In this document: positions 48,079-60,314 of the stretch, one piece after another
Position numbering within the stretch: position 1 is the first letter of the stretch
Layout: every line of letters starts with the position of its first letter
From: Physcia stellaris
Taxonomy: Eukaryota > Ascomycota > Lecanoromycetes > Caliciales > Physciaceae
Direction of reading: 5' to 3'
NCBI GenBank assembly: GCA_018902385.1
Contig: JABSSW010000009.1
Coordinates: forward strand, 248,001 to 312,000
DNA length: 64,000 bases
Made by a program: the position numbers and the translations under genes
The notes under the pieces: model-generated
Databases searched by the model: none
Told to the model about the DNA's origin: nothing
What the model saw: only the letters and a program-made list of their open reading frames with translations

Positions 48079-49106
48079 ATGGTTGAAACGAGTTTCATGA
48101 AACTTTGGCCATCTGTATGGTCCTTTGCAGCAGATTATCCGGACTTTATACCGGGAAAGACACCTATGGCGACCGCTCAGGAGACTGCCACCGCACTTTT
48201 CCTTTACTACATAGTCATTTTCTCGGGTCGTCACTTTATGAGGACTCACCAGGCTATCAGTTATCAGACTTTGTTCATGGTCCACAATCTTTCGCTGGTG
48301 CTGGTGAGCGGAGGTCTGCTCCTTCTCTTTGCTCGACAAGTGATTCCAATTATCCGAATCCACGGCCTATACTACAGTATTTGCGAACCAGGCGGTTGGA
48401 CGAAAGAGCTGGCTTTTCTTTACTATGTTTGCTCCAACAGGCTCTATGACCGATTCATGTCACTAACGACCTCTAGATAAATTACCTTGTCAAGTATGTG
48501 GAGTTGACCGACACCGTTTTCATTATCTTAAAGAAAAGGCCATTGTGTAATAAGTCGTTGATCCAGGACTCGATCTGACGTTATGCTTACCTCTGGGACA
48601 GCCTTTCTTCATTGCTACCATCATGGAGCGACCGTTTTGCTATGCTATATGCAGCTGAAAGGGCGCATTTCAGTATCATGGGTCCCTGTCACTCTCAACT
48701 TGACCGTCCACGTTCCGATGTACTGGTACTACTTCCAAAGTGCCCGGGGTATGCGTATTTGGTGGAAAGAGTGGATCACAAGGCTTCAGATTGCACAATT
48801 TGTCCTTGATCTTGGTAAAAGCCGCCGGGACCACACCACTAAGCTAATTTGAAGAAGAAAAAACTGACTCAACCATCAGGCTTCATTTATTTCGCCACCT
48901 GGAATTTCACGGCAAGCACATACTTGCCTAGTTTGCCTCATGTCGGCCCATGTACTGGAGAGCCATACGCCGCCGCAATGGGGTGTACAATCCTTACATC
49001 ATACCTTTTTCTCTTCATCTTCTTCTACTACGACACATACCGACGATCGGGAAGGGCGGGCAAGTACGTTACACCTGGACCCATGGCTAGCTCGAAGAAG
49101 AGGTAA
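48079..49106 (+). CDS. ELO-family fatty acid elongase
   Basis: Four exons (48079-48426, 48477-48546, 48602-48814, 48880-49106; introns 50-65 nt) give 285 residues, the usual ELO length. Splicing yields the ELO signature order: [18 protein letters not shown], the histidine box [11 protein letters not shown], the [11 protein letters not shown] segment and a hydrophobic end, with a basic KKR terminus that may act as an ER-retention signal. ELO enzymes condense malonyl-CoA with fatty acyl-CoA in the ER membrane to make very long chains. Chain-length preference cannot be read. The first intron has a weak GTTTGC donor but keeps LYYINYLVKY intact. The divergent P450 could share lipid substrates; that is inference from position only. 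Confidence 0.88.
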
Positions 49107-50338
49107 TTGTTTGAAAGCCAGGCAAAAGGGTCTGCATGCGCAGAATGTCGTCAAAGGGCTGCTTAAAAAGGAGCTCGTACAAGGAACACAGTAGCGGAAA
49201 GATCCAGTCGTCGCAAACAATGGACATGCAAATACATGCGCCAATGCCGATGGTGCGCACCTTACAGCAAGTACAGTGATTTTGCACAGCGGGTTGTTAG
49301 TGTCAACTAGTGTGTTCTAACCATTAAAAGTAATTCGTATGCAAATATACCCTGCTGGACATATTATATACAGTACTGCATGTTATATCCTAGTGCGCCA
49401 AGGCCGCATGGGGGGCCTCTACGATCTGCACCCGTTTTTAGCAGCTTCCATGGTCACTTCACATACTAATTTGTATGCCAGAGTAGCTTCACAATTTCTC
49501 AACAACGATAACAAAAATGGAGAAAGCACTGTTGCTGAATTCAAGCCTTGCCGATGAGAGACACACGAAATATTGAGCAATATCTTTGATTTAGTCACTC
49601 AATTTGTATAGTAGATTGTATGGTAGCTAGGGAATTAGCTTGGGTACCCCTCTTGGATTTTCGTCACATCTCAGGGTCCTTTGTACCCCCTGCAGGCTTG
49701 GCGCACTAGGATATAACATGCTGGATCGTACGTACCTTAGTAATGCAGCGATCAGATGGATCCATCATAATCGGCAAGTCAAGACGGACCGATGCCGCCC
49801 GTATATTAAATTCCTGTACAACGTACACTTCGACATTTGATCGGTGCGCCTCTATCAGATTACCGGGATCCCGTAGAGAGCATCGGTGGCTTGCACCGTG
49901 GGAGACCTCTTCAGCCTCGCCGCTCACTCAGTCGTCCTCACCGTCTCCAAAGGTCTACAACTGCAAGCGCCATCGAATATTCAGCACCAATGCCAATCCA
50001 ATCCCTTCCACCATCTTCACAATCACCTTCCTCATTAGGCCACCCATCTCCAAGCAGAGTGGGCATGCAAATCCGGCCCTCAACCTTGACCCCCAAAGCG
50101 CTGCACCTTCTTGGGCCATGCTATCGAAGAGCCTCTTCCGTCAGAGTCACACACCTTCTTCGCAGCATGGATGGGCATAAATGCAGCGAAGCTAAACAGT
50201 CTCTCATCATGATCTAACCTTTACAAAATCTCCTCGCTTGTCCATCCGGGATTCAGCTTCCCATCAAGCAAGCCTTCCGTTGTGGACCTTTATCAGAACG
50301 GTGCTATCACATCCGACATTGCGGATCCTGCGACTGCA
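49107..50338. other. Intergenic, with doubtful coding-like fragments
   Basis: No complete gene is seen in 1.2 kb. Around 49,840-50,215 several overlapping frames have coding-like composition (for example a 40-codon frame with LGHAIEEPLPSESHTFFAAW), but each is cut by stops and none matches a family I know. It may be a decayed gene. Confidence 0.35.
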
Positions 50339-51520
50339 ATGGCTATCATTCCTGAACTCCTGTCCCCGCGCGACACCTTCTGGCAATCCCTAGATTCCTT
50401 ATTATTATGGAGAGTACTGTTATTCCTATTGATTGTTCTCAACTATAAGAACCTACCATTAGTTTTTCATGTAAAGCCTCCAATTCCCGTTTCCACATCG
50501 GTGCCCTGATACTTCCTCTTGCAGGCCCGGGTCGTGAATGCTTTCAGGTTTGCCTTGCGCTCCCAGCGCAACGTTCGGTCAAGTCCAAGACAGCTCTTTC
50601 AGCCCATAATCACTTCATCTCGCGCTCCGCTGACAGAGCTTGACTATAATATCCACAGTACGTTGGTCTCTAGTTCAAAGCCGGCGTTCCAATCTTTTAA
50701 AAACTTCTCTACAGAGTCAAACAGTACCTATTTCTCCGATCTTGACATTGCCCGTTCTCACCTTGTGTGTACTTTATTCGCCACCGGTATCGAGCAGGCA
50801 CGATGCACCAACGGAACCAGCGCAATCCTGGGAGGGAACGGCAAATTCGGAGTTTGCCTTGGCGCCGTCAGCTGTTCGTTCGGTAAGGAAGTCAAGCCGT
50901 ACCAGCGCTATGAGATGTGGACGCGCGTGCTATCTTGGGACCGTAAATGGATTTATATCGTCACGCATTTCCTGTGCAAACCCAAGGCGAGCGGCACTCT
51001 ATCCCAGAACGTGAAACAATCAGGACGCCCACTGAGTGGATTTGAGGACGTGGATGAGAATCACATTGTCGCTTCCGCGCTCAGCAAATGTGTGTTCAAG
51101 AAGGGTAGTTGGACTATTCCTCCCGAGACCATGTTGGACGTTTCTGGCCTGCTGCCAACGCGACCAGAATTTACGTCCTCAAAGCATACAGAACCTCTTC
51201 CTCGATCCCCTTTGAAGCGGGCATTACTCGACGACGCCGTAGAAATGTTCTTCGAGACCGCCATTAAGTTGGACGATATCCGGTTGTCAATCGAATCGTA
51301 TTTGTCCCGCGCTTTCCGGAGAACCAAATCGGACAGGGCTGCATCCGTTGTCGACTCCAGCTCTGCATCGCGAGATGAGAAAGCCAATATCATCACGTGG
51401 GAAAACATTGAGTGCGAAAGGCGGCGTGGAATGGAAATGGCGAATCTGCTCGCAGGCCTCGGCGGCCTGGAGACGGAATTCAGAGGCACAGAGAAGCTAG
51501 CAACTCATAACGATTTGTAG
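50339..51520 (+). CDS. THEM6-like thioesterase-fold (hotdog) protein with N-terminal membrane anchor
   Basis: Two exons (50339-50470, 50525-51520; 54-nt intron, GTAAAG donor and TTGCAG acceptor) give 375 residues. Splicing creates an anchor-plus-junction typical of the group: LLLWRVLLFLLIVLNYKNLP then LVFHARVVNAFR. The hotdog part follows: TYFSDLDIARSHLVCTLF, GVCLGAVSCSFGKEVKPYQR and YEMWTRVLSWDRKWIYIVTH. Related fungal proteins and animal THEM6 share this motif series; their substrates are poorly known. A C-terminal region of about 150 residues is less conserved and ends in a helical patch rich in Arg and Glu. The ATG at 50339 is the first in frame before the anchor. It is likely membrane-attached and may act on acyl-CoA, but that is inferred from fold only. 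Confidence 0.75.
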
Positions 51521-52480
51521 ATGTAGATGGATCGTCTGTGGGAGACCTTGCGTTTGGTCTTGTAGCAGAGTCGTCAATCTGACTTTGCCCGTGGGTTCAG
51601 AGTGGAAACGGGGTGTATAGTAAGGCTTTGTTGCAGGCTGTAGACCTCGATGTTTGTCTCAGGACTCGGATTTTGACCGTCTGAGGGTCAGGAACTGGGA
51701 CTGCCAAGGTGTACACCCCCAAATACTGCCTGCAAGTTCCTGGGGTTTTGGTCACTGGTGGCAAGGGGGAAAACTAGTGTGCTAAGTATACTGTTTTCGA
51801 GCCTGCTGGACAGGAGTGCTGAGAGTTATTTTCGGAGGCACGGGCTGGATCGGCATTGTATTTCTGTGGGTCTGATAAGCCAGCTCCGAGGCGGTCCCTT
51901 CAAAATCATTCCAGAGTCTAGGGTCCCGAAAAGTGGTCTTCATCACATAATTCTCCCCCAAGAGGGTGATCCGAGGCAAGTGGGCTTGACGAGTACCAAA
52001 AGGACAGGGTTATTTGCCAGAGCACCCCTGGCGCTACTCATGCAGCGCAGGAGCTCAATCTCGTCATCACGGCATCTATCACATACAGTAGTAATCGCGT
52101 CATGGAAAGCGGATTTCAAAACTTTGTACTGGAACTACCCACCACAATGCGAAGAAGCCCATGCCGACGATCCAATCGATCATGGTTCCACGTCCTTTCA
52201 TCGGAGATAAGTTCACCTTCTCGGATCGCCCAACTTATTCTTCTAGCCTGAGGTACCTGTCTGTAATACTTCCACCCAATTGGCTTTCCTGCCTTTCGAC
52301 GTTCAAAATGTATTTCACTCTACAGTAATATCATTGATGCATGACATCACATTAACAGCAAAACAACTGTATTGTGAGCGCTTTCTCTCTACTCTACCCG
52401 TCCAGACCGTCAGAACCACCTTCCCTACCCCATCCTCCCCCGGCCACAGCTTCCTGCTCACCCCATAACCTCGCGTCCTC
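51521..52480. other. Intergenic
   Basis: A stretch of 960 bp between the THEM6-like gene and the MFS gene. Open frames are short and without family features. It should contain the MFS promoter. Confidence 0.4.
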
Positions 52481-54482
52481 ATGAACGACTCGATCAGTAA
52501 ACTCCGAGCCTCTTTGGCCGAAGAGCCGACATATAAAGATGAAGAAAGCAGACCTGACAATGGAGAATACAGGGTGAATGTGCCGCAAAAACAAATTGAA
52601 GGAAGACACTGGATGGGCAAGGAAAAGGGTGTAAATTGCGAAAGGGAAACAAGTGAAGCACATCAAGAGCAAGGCCACAGCCCACCACCAGCACTTGCCC
52701 TAAATAAAGTATCCTCTTCGGCGAAAGAATCTGGGCACGAGGAACGCAATTCATCGGATCGGTCGCCTGAAAGTCTGGAGCAAGTGAAAGATCAACAAAG
52801 CAGTCCAACGAACGCTGCCGAGCTTCAACCCAGCCATCCACAAATACTGCCACTTCTCATAATCGGTCTCAGTTTATCGGTCTTTCTGGTGTCACTTGAT
52901 CGGACGATTACCACCACGGTAGGGGACCCTCTACGGCAACGATTGGTACCGGGAGATGCCGCTACTGACTGATGAAAGGCAATTCCTCACATAACCAACC
53001 AATTTCACTCGTACTCTGACGTGGGTTGGTATGGTAGCGCATACTTGATCACCGCTTCGGTACTGCAGTTGACATACGGACGGATCTTCGCGCTCTTCTC
53101 CATCAAATGGTCCTACATCGCCGCCATGTTGGTCTTCGAACTTGGAAGCCTAATCTGTGCCCTTGCGCCAAATTCAACGGCGCTGATTGTAGGGAGGGCG
53201 ATCGCAGGGTTTGGGAGCGCAGGAGTCTTGACTGGATCCTTCGTCCTTGTGGCGCATAGTGTGCCGCTGCAGAAACGGCCGGCTTATACGGGGTTGGTGG
53301 GATTATGGTGCGTTTTTAGGTCTAGGTCGACCTGCTATGATCAAAAGTCTGGAGAGAAATTTTGCTGATCAGTTTCGTTGGTAGGTTCGGTGTCGGAGCG
53401 CTCCTTGGTCCTCTTCTTGGTGGCGTCTTCACGGATCGGGCTACTTGGCGTTGGTGCTTCTATTTTAATCTCCCTGTTGGGGCCGTCACCATTGTGGTCA
53501 TTTCTTTCTTCTTTCGTGCTCAGACGGATACGCCAAGTAGTACCCTCCGACAGAAGCTGCTGGATCTTGACCCAGTAGGCAACATCATAATACTCGCAGC
53601 AGCCGTAATGTTTTTTTTAGCATTACAATTCGGTGGTCAAGCCGGCCTCTGGAGCTCTGCACGGGTAATAGGACTACTTACAGGAGCTGGAGTCACTCTG
53701 ATCATATTCCTCCTCTGGCTGAAGTGGAAGAGTGATCAAGCACTGATACCGTTAAAGATAATATCTCAGCGAAGCGTTGCCGCTGCTTCCGGTATGAGTT
53801 TTTTCGTCTATTCCACGCTGCTGGTGCACGTCTACTTTCTACCAATCTGGTTCCAGGCCATCAAAGGTGACAGCGCGGTGACTTCAGGGGTTCATATGAT
53901 CCCTTACGTGGCCGCAAATGCCCTGTTCTCCCTAGCAGCCGGCATCTTTGTCACGAAAATCGGTTACTTTGCTCCACCGTCCATTGTCGGATGTGCGATT
54001 GGTGTTGCTGGCGGTGCGCTGTTGAGCACGCTGCAAGTCAACACTGCATCGGCAAAATGGATCGGATACGAGATCCTCACGTCAGTGGGACTCGGCATCG
54101 TGATCCAGCAAGGCATCATTCAGTGCAAGCGGTACTTCCTCTCGAGCAGCTGCCAATTGGTACCGCCTTGATAACATCTTTCCAAAGCCTCGGTGGCGCC
54201 GTCTTTGTCTCTGTTGGCAACAGCGTCTTACAAAACGAGCTGGTCCGCGCGGTTGACGCGTCTCCAATACCTGGTGTTGACGTCCGTGCCGTTGTCTCAG
54301 CTGGAGCAACGCAATTTCGGTCTTTCGTTCCGGAAGCGGCACTTCCCGCGCTTTTGGAAGCGTACAATCACGCATTGCAAAGAGTCTTGATCGCAGCTAT
54401 CGCAACTTCGGGATTAGCATTCTTTGCGTCCTTAGGACTGGAGTGGAAAAGTGTCAGAGCCAAAAGAAATTCAATGAGCTAG
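52481..54482 (+). CDS. MFS drug:H+ antiporter (14-TM, DHA2 type), reading frame interrupted once
   Basis: Exons 52481-52918, 52979-53307 and 53385-54482 encode a 14-helix exporter. A hydrophilic N-terminus of about 125 residues, rich in Ser, Glu and Gln, precedes helix 1 (LLIIGLSLSVFLVSLDRTI). Family motifs include AIPHITNQFHSYSDVGWYGS, LITASVLQLTYGRIFALF, GRAIAGFGSAG (motif B-like), GALLGPLLGGVFTD (motif C-like) and WRWCFYFNLPVGA. Such proteins export drugs or secondary metabolites across the plasma membrane. After GIVIQQGII at 54,120 the frame must shift by one base to continue as VQAVLPLEQLPIGTAL and the last helices, which are otherwise intact to 54482. The family usually reads ...IIAVQAVLP..., so one base seems missing. 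It is either a young pseudogene or an assembly error. There is no intron signal at this point. Confidence 0.75.
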
Positions 54483-55875
54483 CAATAGCATTCTTCATTC
54501 ATCCAATAGTCATGAAGGGAGATAGTGAGCTATGTGGATAGTTAATTATCCGTTTCCTTGGGATCGGCGTATTTTGTCCATGGCTCGAGGCGATGACCTG
54601 ACGTTATCCCCTTAGCTTCGCTGCCTAGTGGAGAAACTCTTCATTTAGTTCCTTAGACTATCCGAGGATAAACTTTGCGCCCATCCAGGATGCTGTGCAG
54701 ATCCGGAGAGATCATATCTCCGACGCTGGACCGATTCCAAGACGCCCGTAGCTCCTGCATCTCGTCGGTAACAGCTATTCGAAGAGATATAGATGTCGGT
54801 CGTACAGTCCCTACCTTACGCTGCGAGGCGAGAAGGACGGAAAAGTCGCAGCAGCGTACCATTTTGGCAGGATGTCCTTTTTCCCAGTCTTGAGACGGAG
54901 AAAAGGGTCAATTGTCGAGTAGTATTATCGAGGGTCCAGGCTGGGATGTTTCAACCGGCGGTGCTGGCATTGAAGCGTGCGTGTTCCTGCGTCTAGACCC
55001 GCGTGGTAATATGGCCGGCTGAAGTCTATGTCCTCCTCCAAGGTCTACCGATGGGAGAGTAGTCCCGAATCCATGGCTATAGGTTATGAAGATGCGCGAT
55101 GTGTCACAGCACATGGACTGAGTATCGAGACCTCTGCTAGCACTTTTCCGCAAAGGGGCATGTCGAAACTGGATCGATCTTGTTCCCCGCTTCTACCCCA
55201 GGATCATGCTGGTTCGTCAGCCCGTTCCGGACGTTGGCTTGTGGCGCGGGGTAAAGCATGATGATTATTGGTGCATCTCGCTGCACTCTCGGGACTTTTA
55301 ACGTCCCGGAGTGCAGGCACGGTCTAGTGGCAGAGCTTGTGGTCTCCTTTCCAATTCCCGGGACACGGATTGCAGCATCTGGAAAATGCTAGTTCGAGCC
55401 CACGCGTTGCTGCTCCATCGTAACCTGATACTAGGCTCATCTCGTCATATGCGGACAGCTCTTACCCGGGGTAGATTGATAAATAGGTTTTCCAATCTCT
55501 GTGGATCCTATTCTCTAGAAAACCATCTCTGGTGATTGCTAGCGAAGTAAGCTCAGCTTCCACTAAACGCGAATGCTCACCATATACCTGGTCTGGACTT
55601 CTTATCGAGCTCCCTTTTCTTCTTTCAGAAGGCAAAGGACGAGGATTTAGTACAGATGATCATAAACTCAATGCCTTTAGGCTTGTTATCCAGGCCCTTG
55701 CCCCTGCAACAATGTCGAATAGAACTCTGTTGACTGGAGCAGCAAACTAAACACGCGTGTGACTGTCATCTCAAAGCAGCCTGACGAACGCGGAAGTAGT
55801 TTGACCGAGAGTCTATAAGTAACCCTGTGCCACTTCCGTTGGATTTTTCATCCCGTAGTATCACTCCAAGGCGAG
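54483..55875. other. Intergenic
   Basis: In 1.4 kb no gene was recognised. Near 55,318-55,402 there are elements resembling the A and B boxes of Pol III genes, but no tRNA cloverleaf forms (see rejected items). Confidence 0.4.
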
Positions 55876-57379
55876 ATGCGTCCATTTCTCACTGTTGGAG
55901 CCTTGGTTGCTCTCACCCCTCTGATCGGTTTTGCTTTTGAGACCATTGAGGTCTGCGCAACGGCCTATTGCACTACCCCAGTCAAGCCTATTCCGACCAC
56001 CACGAAATATGCAACCATTAGTTTAACAGCAGGTTGTGTCAAGACTCTGACGCCTACCTCGACCCTCACGCCGGCACCCAAGACAACTACCGTGGTCTCC
56101 ACTGTCTACAAAACCGTCACCGCAACGATTACATCCCGGATCAATACTTTCACCTCGACGAGTACATTCGTCGATGTCGTGTCCCTCACAAACAAAAAAG
56201 CGGCGACTGTCATGCTACGGCAACTGTCACGGTGACTGGCGCTCAGCAGACAACAACCGTTGGCACCTCATCGGGCTTTGTCTATGCATCGGATGCCCCA
56301 GACATCAAAGCAAGTACCGTCGAAACCTTCGATCCTTTCTCTTTCACAAAAACACAGAGCGCGATGGCCACCATGGCCAAGCGGGCTGATGTCCTTGCTG
56401 GCCATCGCCCTGATGTCCTGGCTGCCCATCAGCTTGTCCGACGCACTGAGCCGGACGGCGAAGACAAGAAATACTATGAGGCCGGTGTCACATGTGGTGT
56501 CCTCGTCAAATCGGTAACAACAAGTTACCGGACCGTCACGGCAACACGGACAGCGACTGTTACGGCCACGCCGTCCACGGTGACGAAGACCGTCCCGATA
56601 ACATCGTCCGTAACATCTACGTCCCTTCAATATTCGGCTTCCAGAACCATTACTGCCACGGTAAGTCTTTTCCAAGGCCAAACTTCCACTGAATGAATCT
56701 GTCACAAGTTTCAAAACCTGTATCATCAATAAATTGTCCCCAGAATGCTGACTTCATAATGTACAGACTACATTGCGTTCGACAACAACCGTTCCATTCT
56801 CTACAACCATCATAAGCGTACGTTTCCCTTCGACATCTACCGCTCAACGTTCACCCAATCATGGAAATACTGACTCGAGAAAATCCCCACAGACCAAGAC
56901 CGTCACCGAAACCGTCTCCCCTCCCCAAGCAACTTACTACGAAGCCTGCGGGCCCCGCAACATGGTCAACAACATCCCCGCCGCCGGCGGCGCCATCAAC
57001 GGATTCACCTACCCCGAAGCCGTAGACGGGGACTGGAGCGCCACTACCTTCCCCTCGAACTCCGCATATGGTACTTCCCCTTCTCCTCAACCCCCTCCCT
57101 AATCCTTCCCCACTTCTTTTCCCCTGTCCATACTCGATATCCACTAACACATACCCCCATCCAGACTGCTGCGTGGCGTGCATCACCGACGCCAACTGCG
57201 GCGGCGGCGCCTTCTACGAAGCTAGCGGGGTATGCATGAACAGCCATCCGTTGCAGGAATGCAGTCCGACGTACGGATCGGTCTTGGTCTACTATGTCAG
57301 TGGGCCGCAGGGGGAGGCGGGGAATGTGAATATCTTTGATGGGAACTGTGGGCTTGTAGTTGTTTCTATCGGTGGCTGA
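55876..57379 (+). CDS. Secreted Thr-rich protein with C-terminal Cys-rich domain, frame interrupted once
   Basis: Exon blocks 55876-56660, 56767-56817, 56893-57070 and 57165-57379 form one gene. A signal peptide (MRPFLTVGALVALTPLIGFA) precedes long Thr/Val/Ser arrays of the TKTVTATVT kind, a basic RR processing-like site (LVRRTEPDG) and more TVT arrays. The C-terminal Cys-rich domain contains YYEACGPRNMVNNIP, AYDCCVACITDANCGGGAFY and FDGNCG. That domain recurs in fungal secreted proteins and resembles PAN/apple-like modules. In the first block the frame is lost at a run of six A residues (56,194-56,199). Seven A residues would keep the frame open into the following TATVTVTGAQQ stretch. So it is either a slippage mutation or a homopolymer assembly error. 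It probably acts at the cell surface; function unknown. Confidence 0.65.
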
Positions 57380-60314
57380 TGATGGGTGGTTGGAGAATGC
57401 TCTGTGGTTGATGTGGTGGGATCTGAAGAGAGAGGGGTTGTTTGTGCTAGGTTCGTTCTTGGGACTGGGGGCGAGTCAATGAGTCCGATCTTTGTGTACA
57501 TAACGTTTGCTGCCATCTTCTGTGTATCGGATTTTTCCATTCATGCTTGCTCGAATTCAAGGCTCGCATCGGTGTGAACCGTGCCAGAATCGGCTCTGCA
57601 CCACATCATCTACTAAGCAAAATCCTACGCCGTCGCGAAAATCGGCCCAAACCACGTCTTTCATTGATACACGCTAATCGCTCTTGACAGCATGTAAAAC
57701 TGCGTCAATATCAATAATAATAAGTTACCGCGACATCATCACACAGGTCAGATCAGGTATTTCTCTCGCGTCAATACTAAAAAAATTTTTCCGTCATTTA
57801 TCATCCAGAATCGATGTTTTCGGAATTTATATATGCCTTGTTCAAGAATTAAGAAATCATTTTCACGATTTGCATCAATGGTGCATGCTCTGCACCAAAC
57901 CTTTCACTATCGATGTATACCCATAGCACGGATAGTTCAGTGCACTCTTGCGAACTTATCATGATCTCCTTCTAATCTTAGGCTCGTAATCCGTACTCTC
58001 TCTTCCCCTCCTCCTCGCAAATCCCTCTCCCCGCCTCGCATCCGAGTCACTATCACCGGCATCTCGTCCACTTCCTCAATCAATATATTTCCCCACGCAC
58101 CAGATTCCTCTCACCGTCCCCAAACCCGATGAAATCTCCACAACTCTTCAGACGATTGACTCCCTCCTCCCCCTTCCTTCCAACCCGCCGGCCGCGGCAC
58201 GGGGCGGTCGATCTCAGAATCAACGCACGCGACGGCTAAACACCCCATCGGCCGGTGAGTGTGCCTCGCGCCGTGATCGGCGGATCCGGATGCACCTAAG
58301 CGGGGGGATATAGGATCGCAGTTCCTATACCGGCGTTGTTATTCCGTCGTCGTCGTTTCTGTCGAGCTGGCATTTCGGCGCCTCAGCGCTCTGTGTCTGA
58401 CATATCTGCAGATTTCGGATCCGTCGATTCGTGCAGCTTCGATCATGGACCGGGAGAGAATATGTGACGGACGGGCTTGGAGCAGAATTGTGCGTGCATG
58501 GTTTCATGGACGATGATCACACATATCGCCAATTACGAATGAGAGGGACTATTAATCAGTTCGGGTTGAAGAGATGTGGAAGATTTTGGAAGGAGTTCCT
58601 AATGGCTGATGAGCTTTTGTTACATGACTGTGCTGTGATGGAAATGCAGGGATCGGGGCGACAGAGGTTGGGATTTTTTTTTCGGGAGCAGTGGGGGGGG
58701 ATCGGTTGAAGGCCGTCTAATAAATACCGTGACATTGAAATATAGATGGAATTGGGAAATGATTTGGAACTATCTAGGAAATTAAATAACACAGGGACTT
58801 CGAGTTCTTGAATCTACTCTGTTGAGATGCAATTGATGTCTCGAACAAGCCTACAGACGTCGAGACGGGGATTCGCCACACGAAGAGAAGAAGAGAAACA
58901 TTTCGCTTTGATACTGTCGACAAAGTCGTGACAGCTAGAGTTGAAACAACAAGATCAAAAACAGCAGATTGTACATAATAGGATGGCAGCTCCATGATAG
59001 AAACAGTCAAACCGCATGCAGTATCACGGACTACAAGCCTCAAACCTTTCAGAGCCACTGATTGGGGTCTCGAGGACGTTGATCTGCACCGTGTGTGTGT
59101 GTGGCCCGTAAGATAAGTTTGAGCGGGATTACGCATTCAGATCGCTTTTCGTCTCGATTATATGTTGGGTTTCTTTCATCAATCAAATCATAGTTTTGAC
59201 ACGCTCAGATTGCGATTCTCACCATTTATCGAAGGGAACCAATCCATGTCCGCCAATCTTGCAATCCGCTCGTCATTCAAGTACTTGCAGGACTGTACGA
59301 GTACGCAGCTAAAGGCTCACGTAACCTCTCCCACTCTCAAGCCCTTTCCGGTTGCATTTACGAAGGAATCGGCACTGATATGAATTTGACCGAATGATTT
59401 TATCCTTAGTTCCAGGGAAACTGGATCAGCCTTTCTGTGAAAGCTTTATTTGATGCAAATTATACTTTTTGTCAGTTCATCAATGATAAGATACAGAAGC
59501 GATGCGAAGCTTTTAATGAAAGTTTCAGCTCACGACATCTATCAACGGTCTCTTCATTCTCGATTAGATGAACAACATTGACAGGGACGCTGAATTGAGC
59601 TGTTTTCAAGCGGTTTAGTAACGCTCACGCGATGATCCATGTCTATAGACTCGACTACTTGCTTTATCGTATATCGTAGAATTCGACTAATACACAAGGT
59701 ATATGCAGGATATCACGAAATTGATAGTCTAATGAGAGAATTCCATTCCATATATTTTTTTGTGTTATTATTTGATGATCATTTCGCTTTCTGAGTCACT
59801 TTATATACTGACAAGATTCATGTTATGTTTCGAATTTTGATCGATTTGAACTGAAGACCAGATCCCATGCAGATTGTATGCAGAGGGCCGATGAATTAAT
59901 ATGAGATGAGAAAGATAACGTCCTCGAGAATGCAAATTTTACAGTCCATTAGAACTGTTATTTTGCATTTATTTCGAATCATAACATGGATTGCTGGATT
60001 ATTGAGTATATTCAACAAAATTATCCTTCTTGAATGGCGATATCCAACTTTGGCCGGAGAGGGAAGATCGGAACCGGATCATTTCCGGGGCGTAATCCCG
60101 GAGACTCCTTCGGGAGAGAAGGGTGCGCGTCCCGGAAAGGGAGATGCGCTGACTCAAATGCCTTCGAATCGTGTGCCTTCAAGACCAGTAAAAGTCGTAG
60201 TCCAAGCTATATTTAGGCCAAAAACTGATACCGGGGACTGCGTTTGGAGAAACAGATAATATTGCTATTGCTTCTACGCTATCCTAAATACCGAAACGGT
60301 TATATCTCTCGTAC
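57380..60314. other. Intergenic, with a coding-like patch and a GT microsatellite
   Basis: In 2.9 kb no full gene could be modelled. From about 58,100 to 58,265 one frame reads IPLTVPKPDEISTTLQTID, followed by a Pro/Arg-rich stretch, and ends at a good GTGAGT donor. A 92-codon frame at 58,431-58,709 follows. These could be exons of one unrecognised gene or relics. A (GT)n run of about 12 bp lies near 59,091-59,104. The remainder to 60,314 is AT-rich and featureless. Confidence 0.35.

Noticed and set aside
55310-55410. Possible tRNA or tRNA-derived SINE (A-box-like ggtctagtggcag, B-box-like agttcgagccc)
   Set aside because: The acceptor and T-arm bases do not pair and no anticodon arm can be drawn. 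The boxes alone are too weak.
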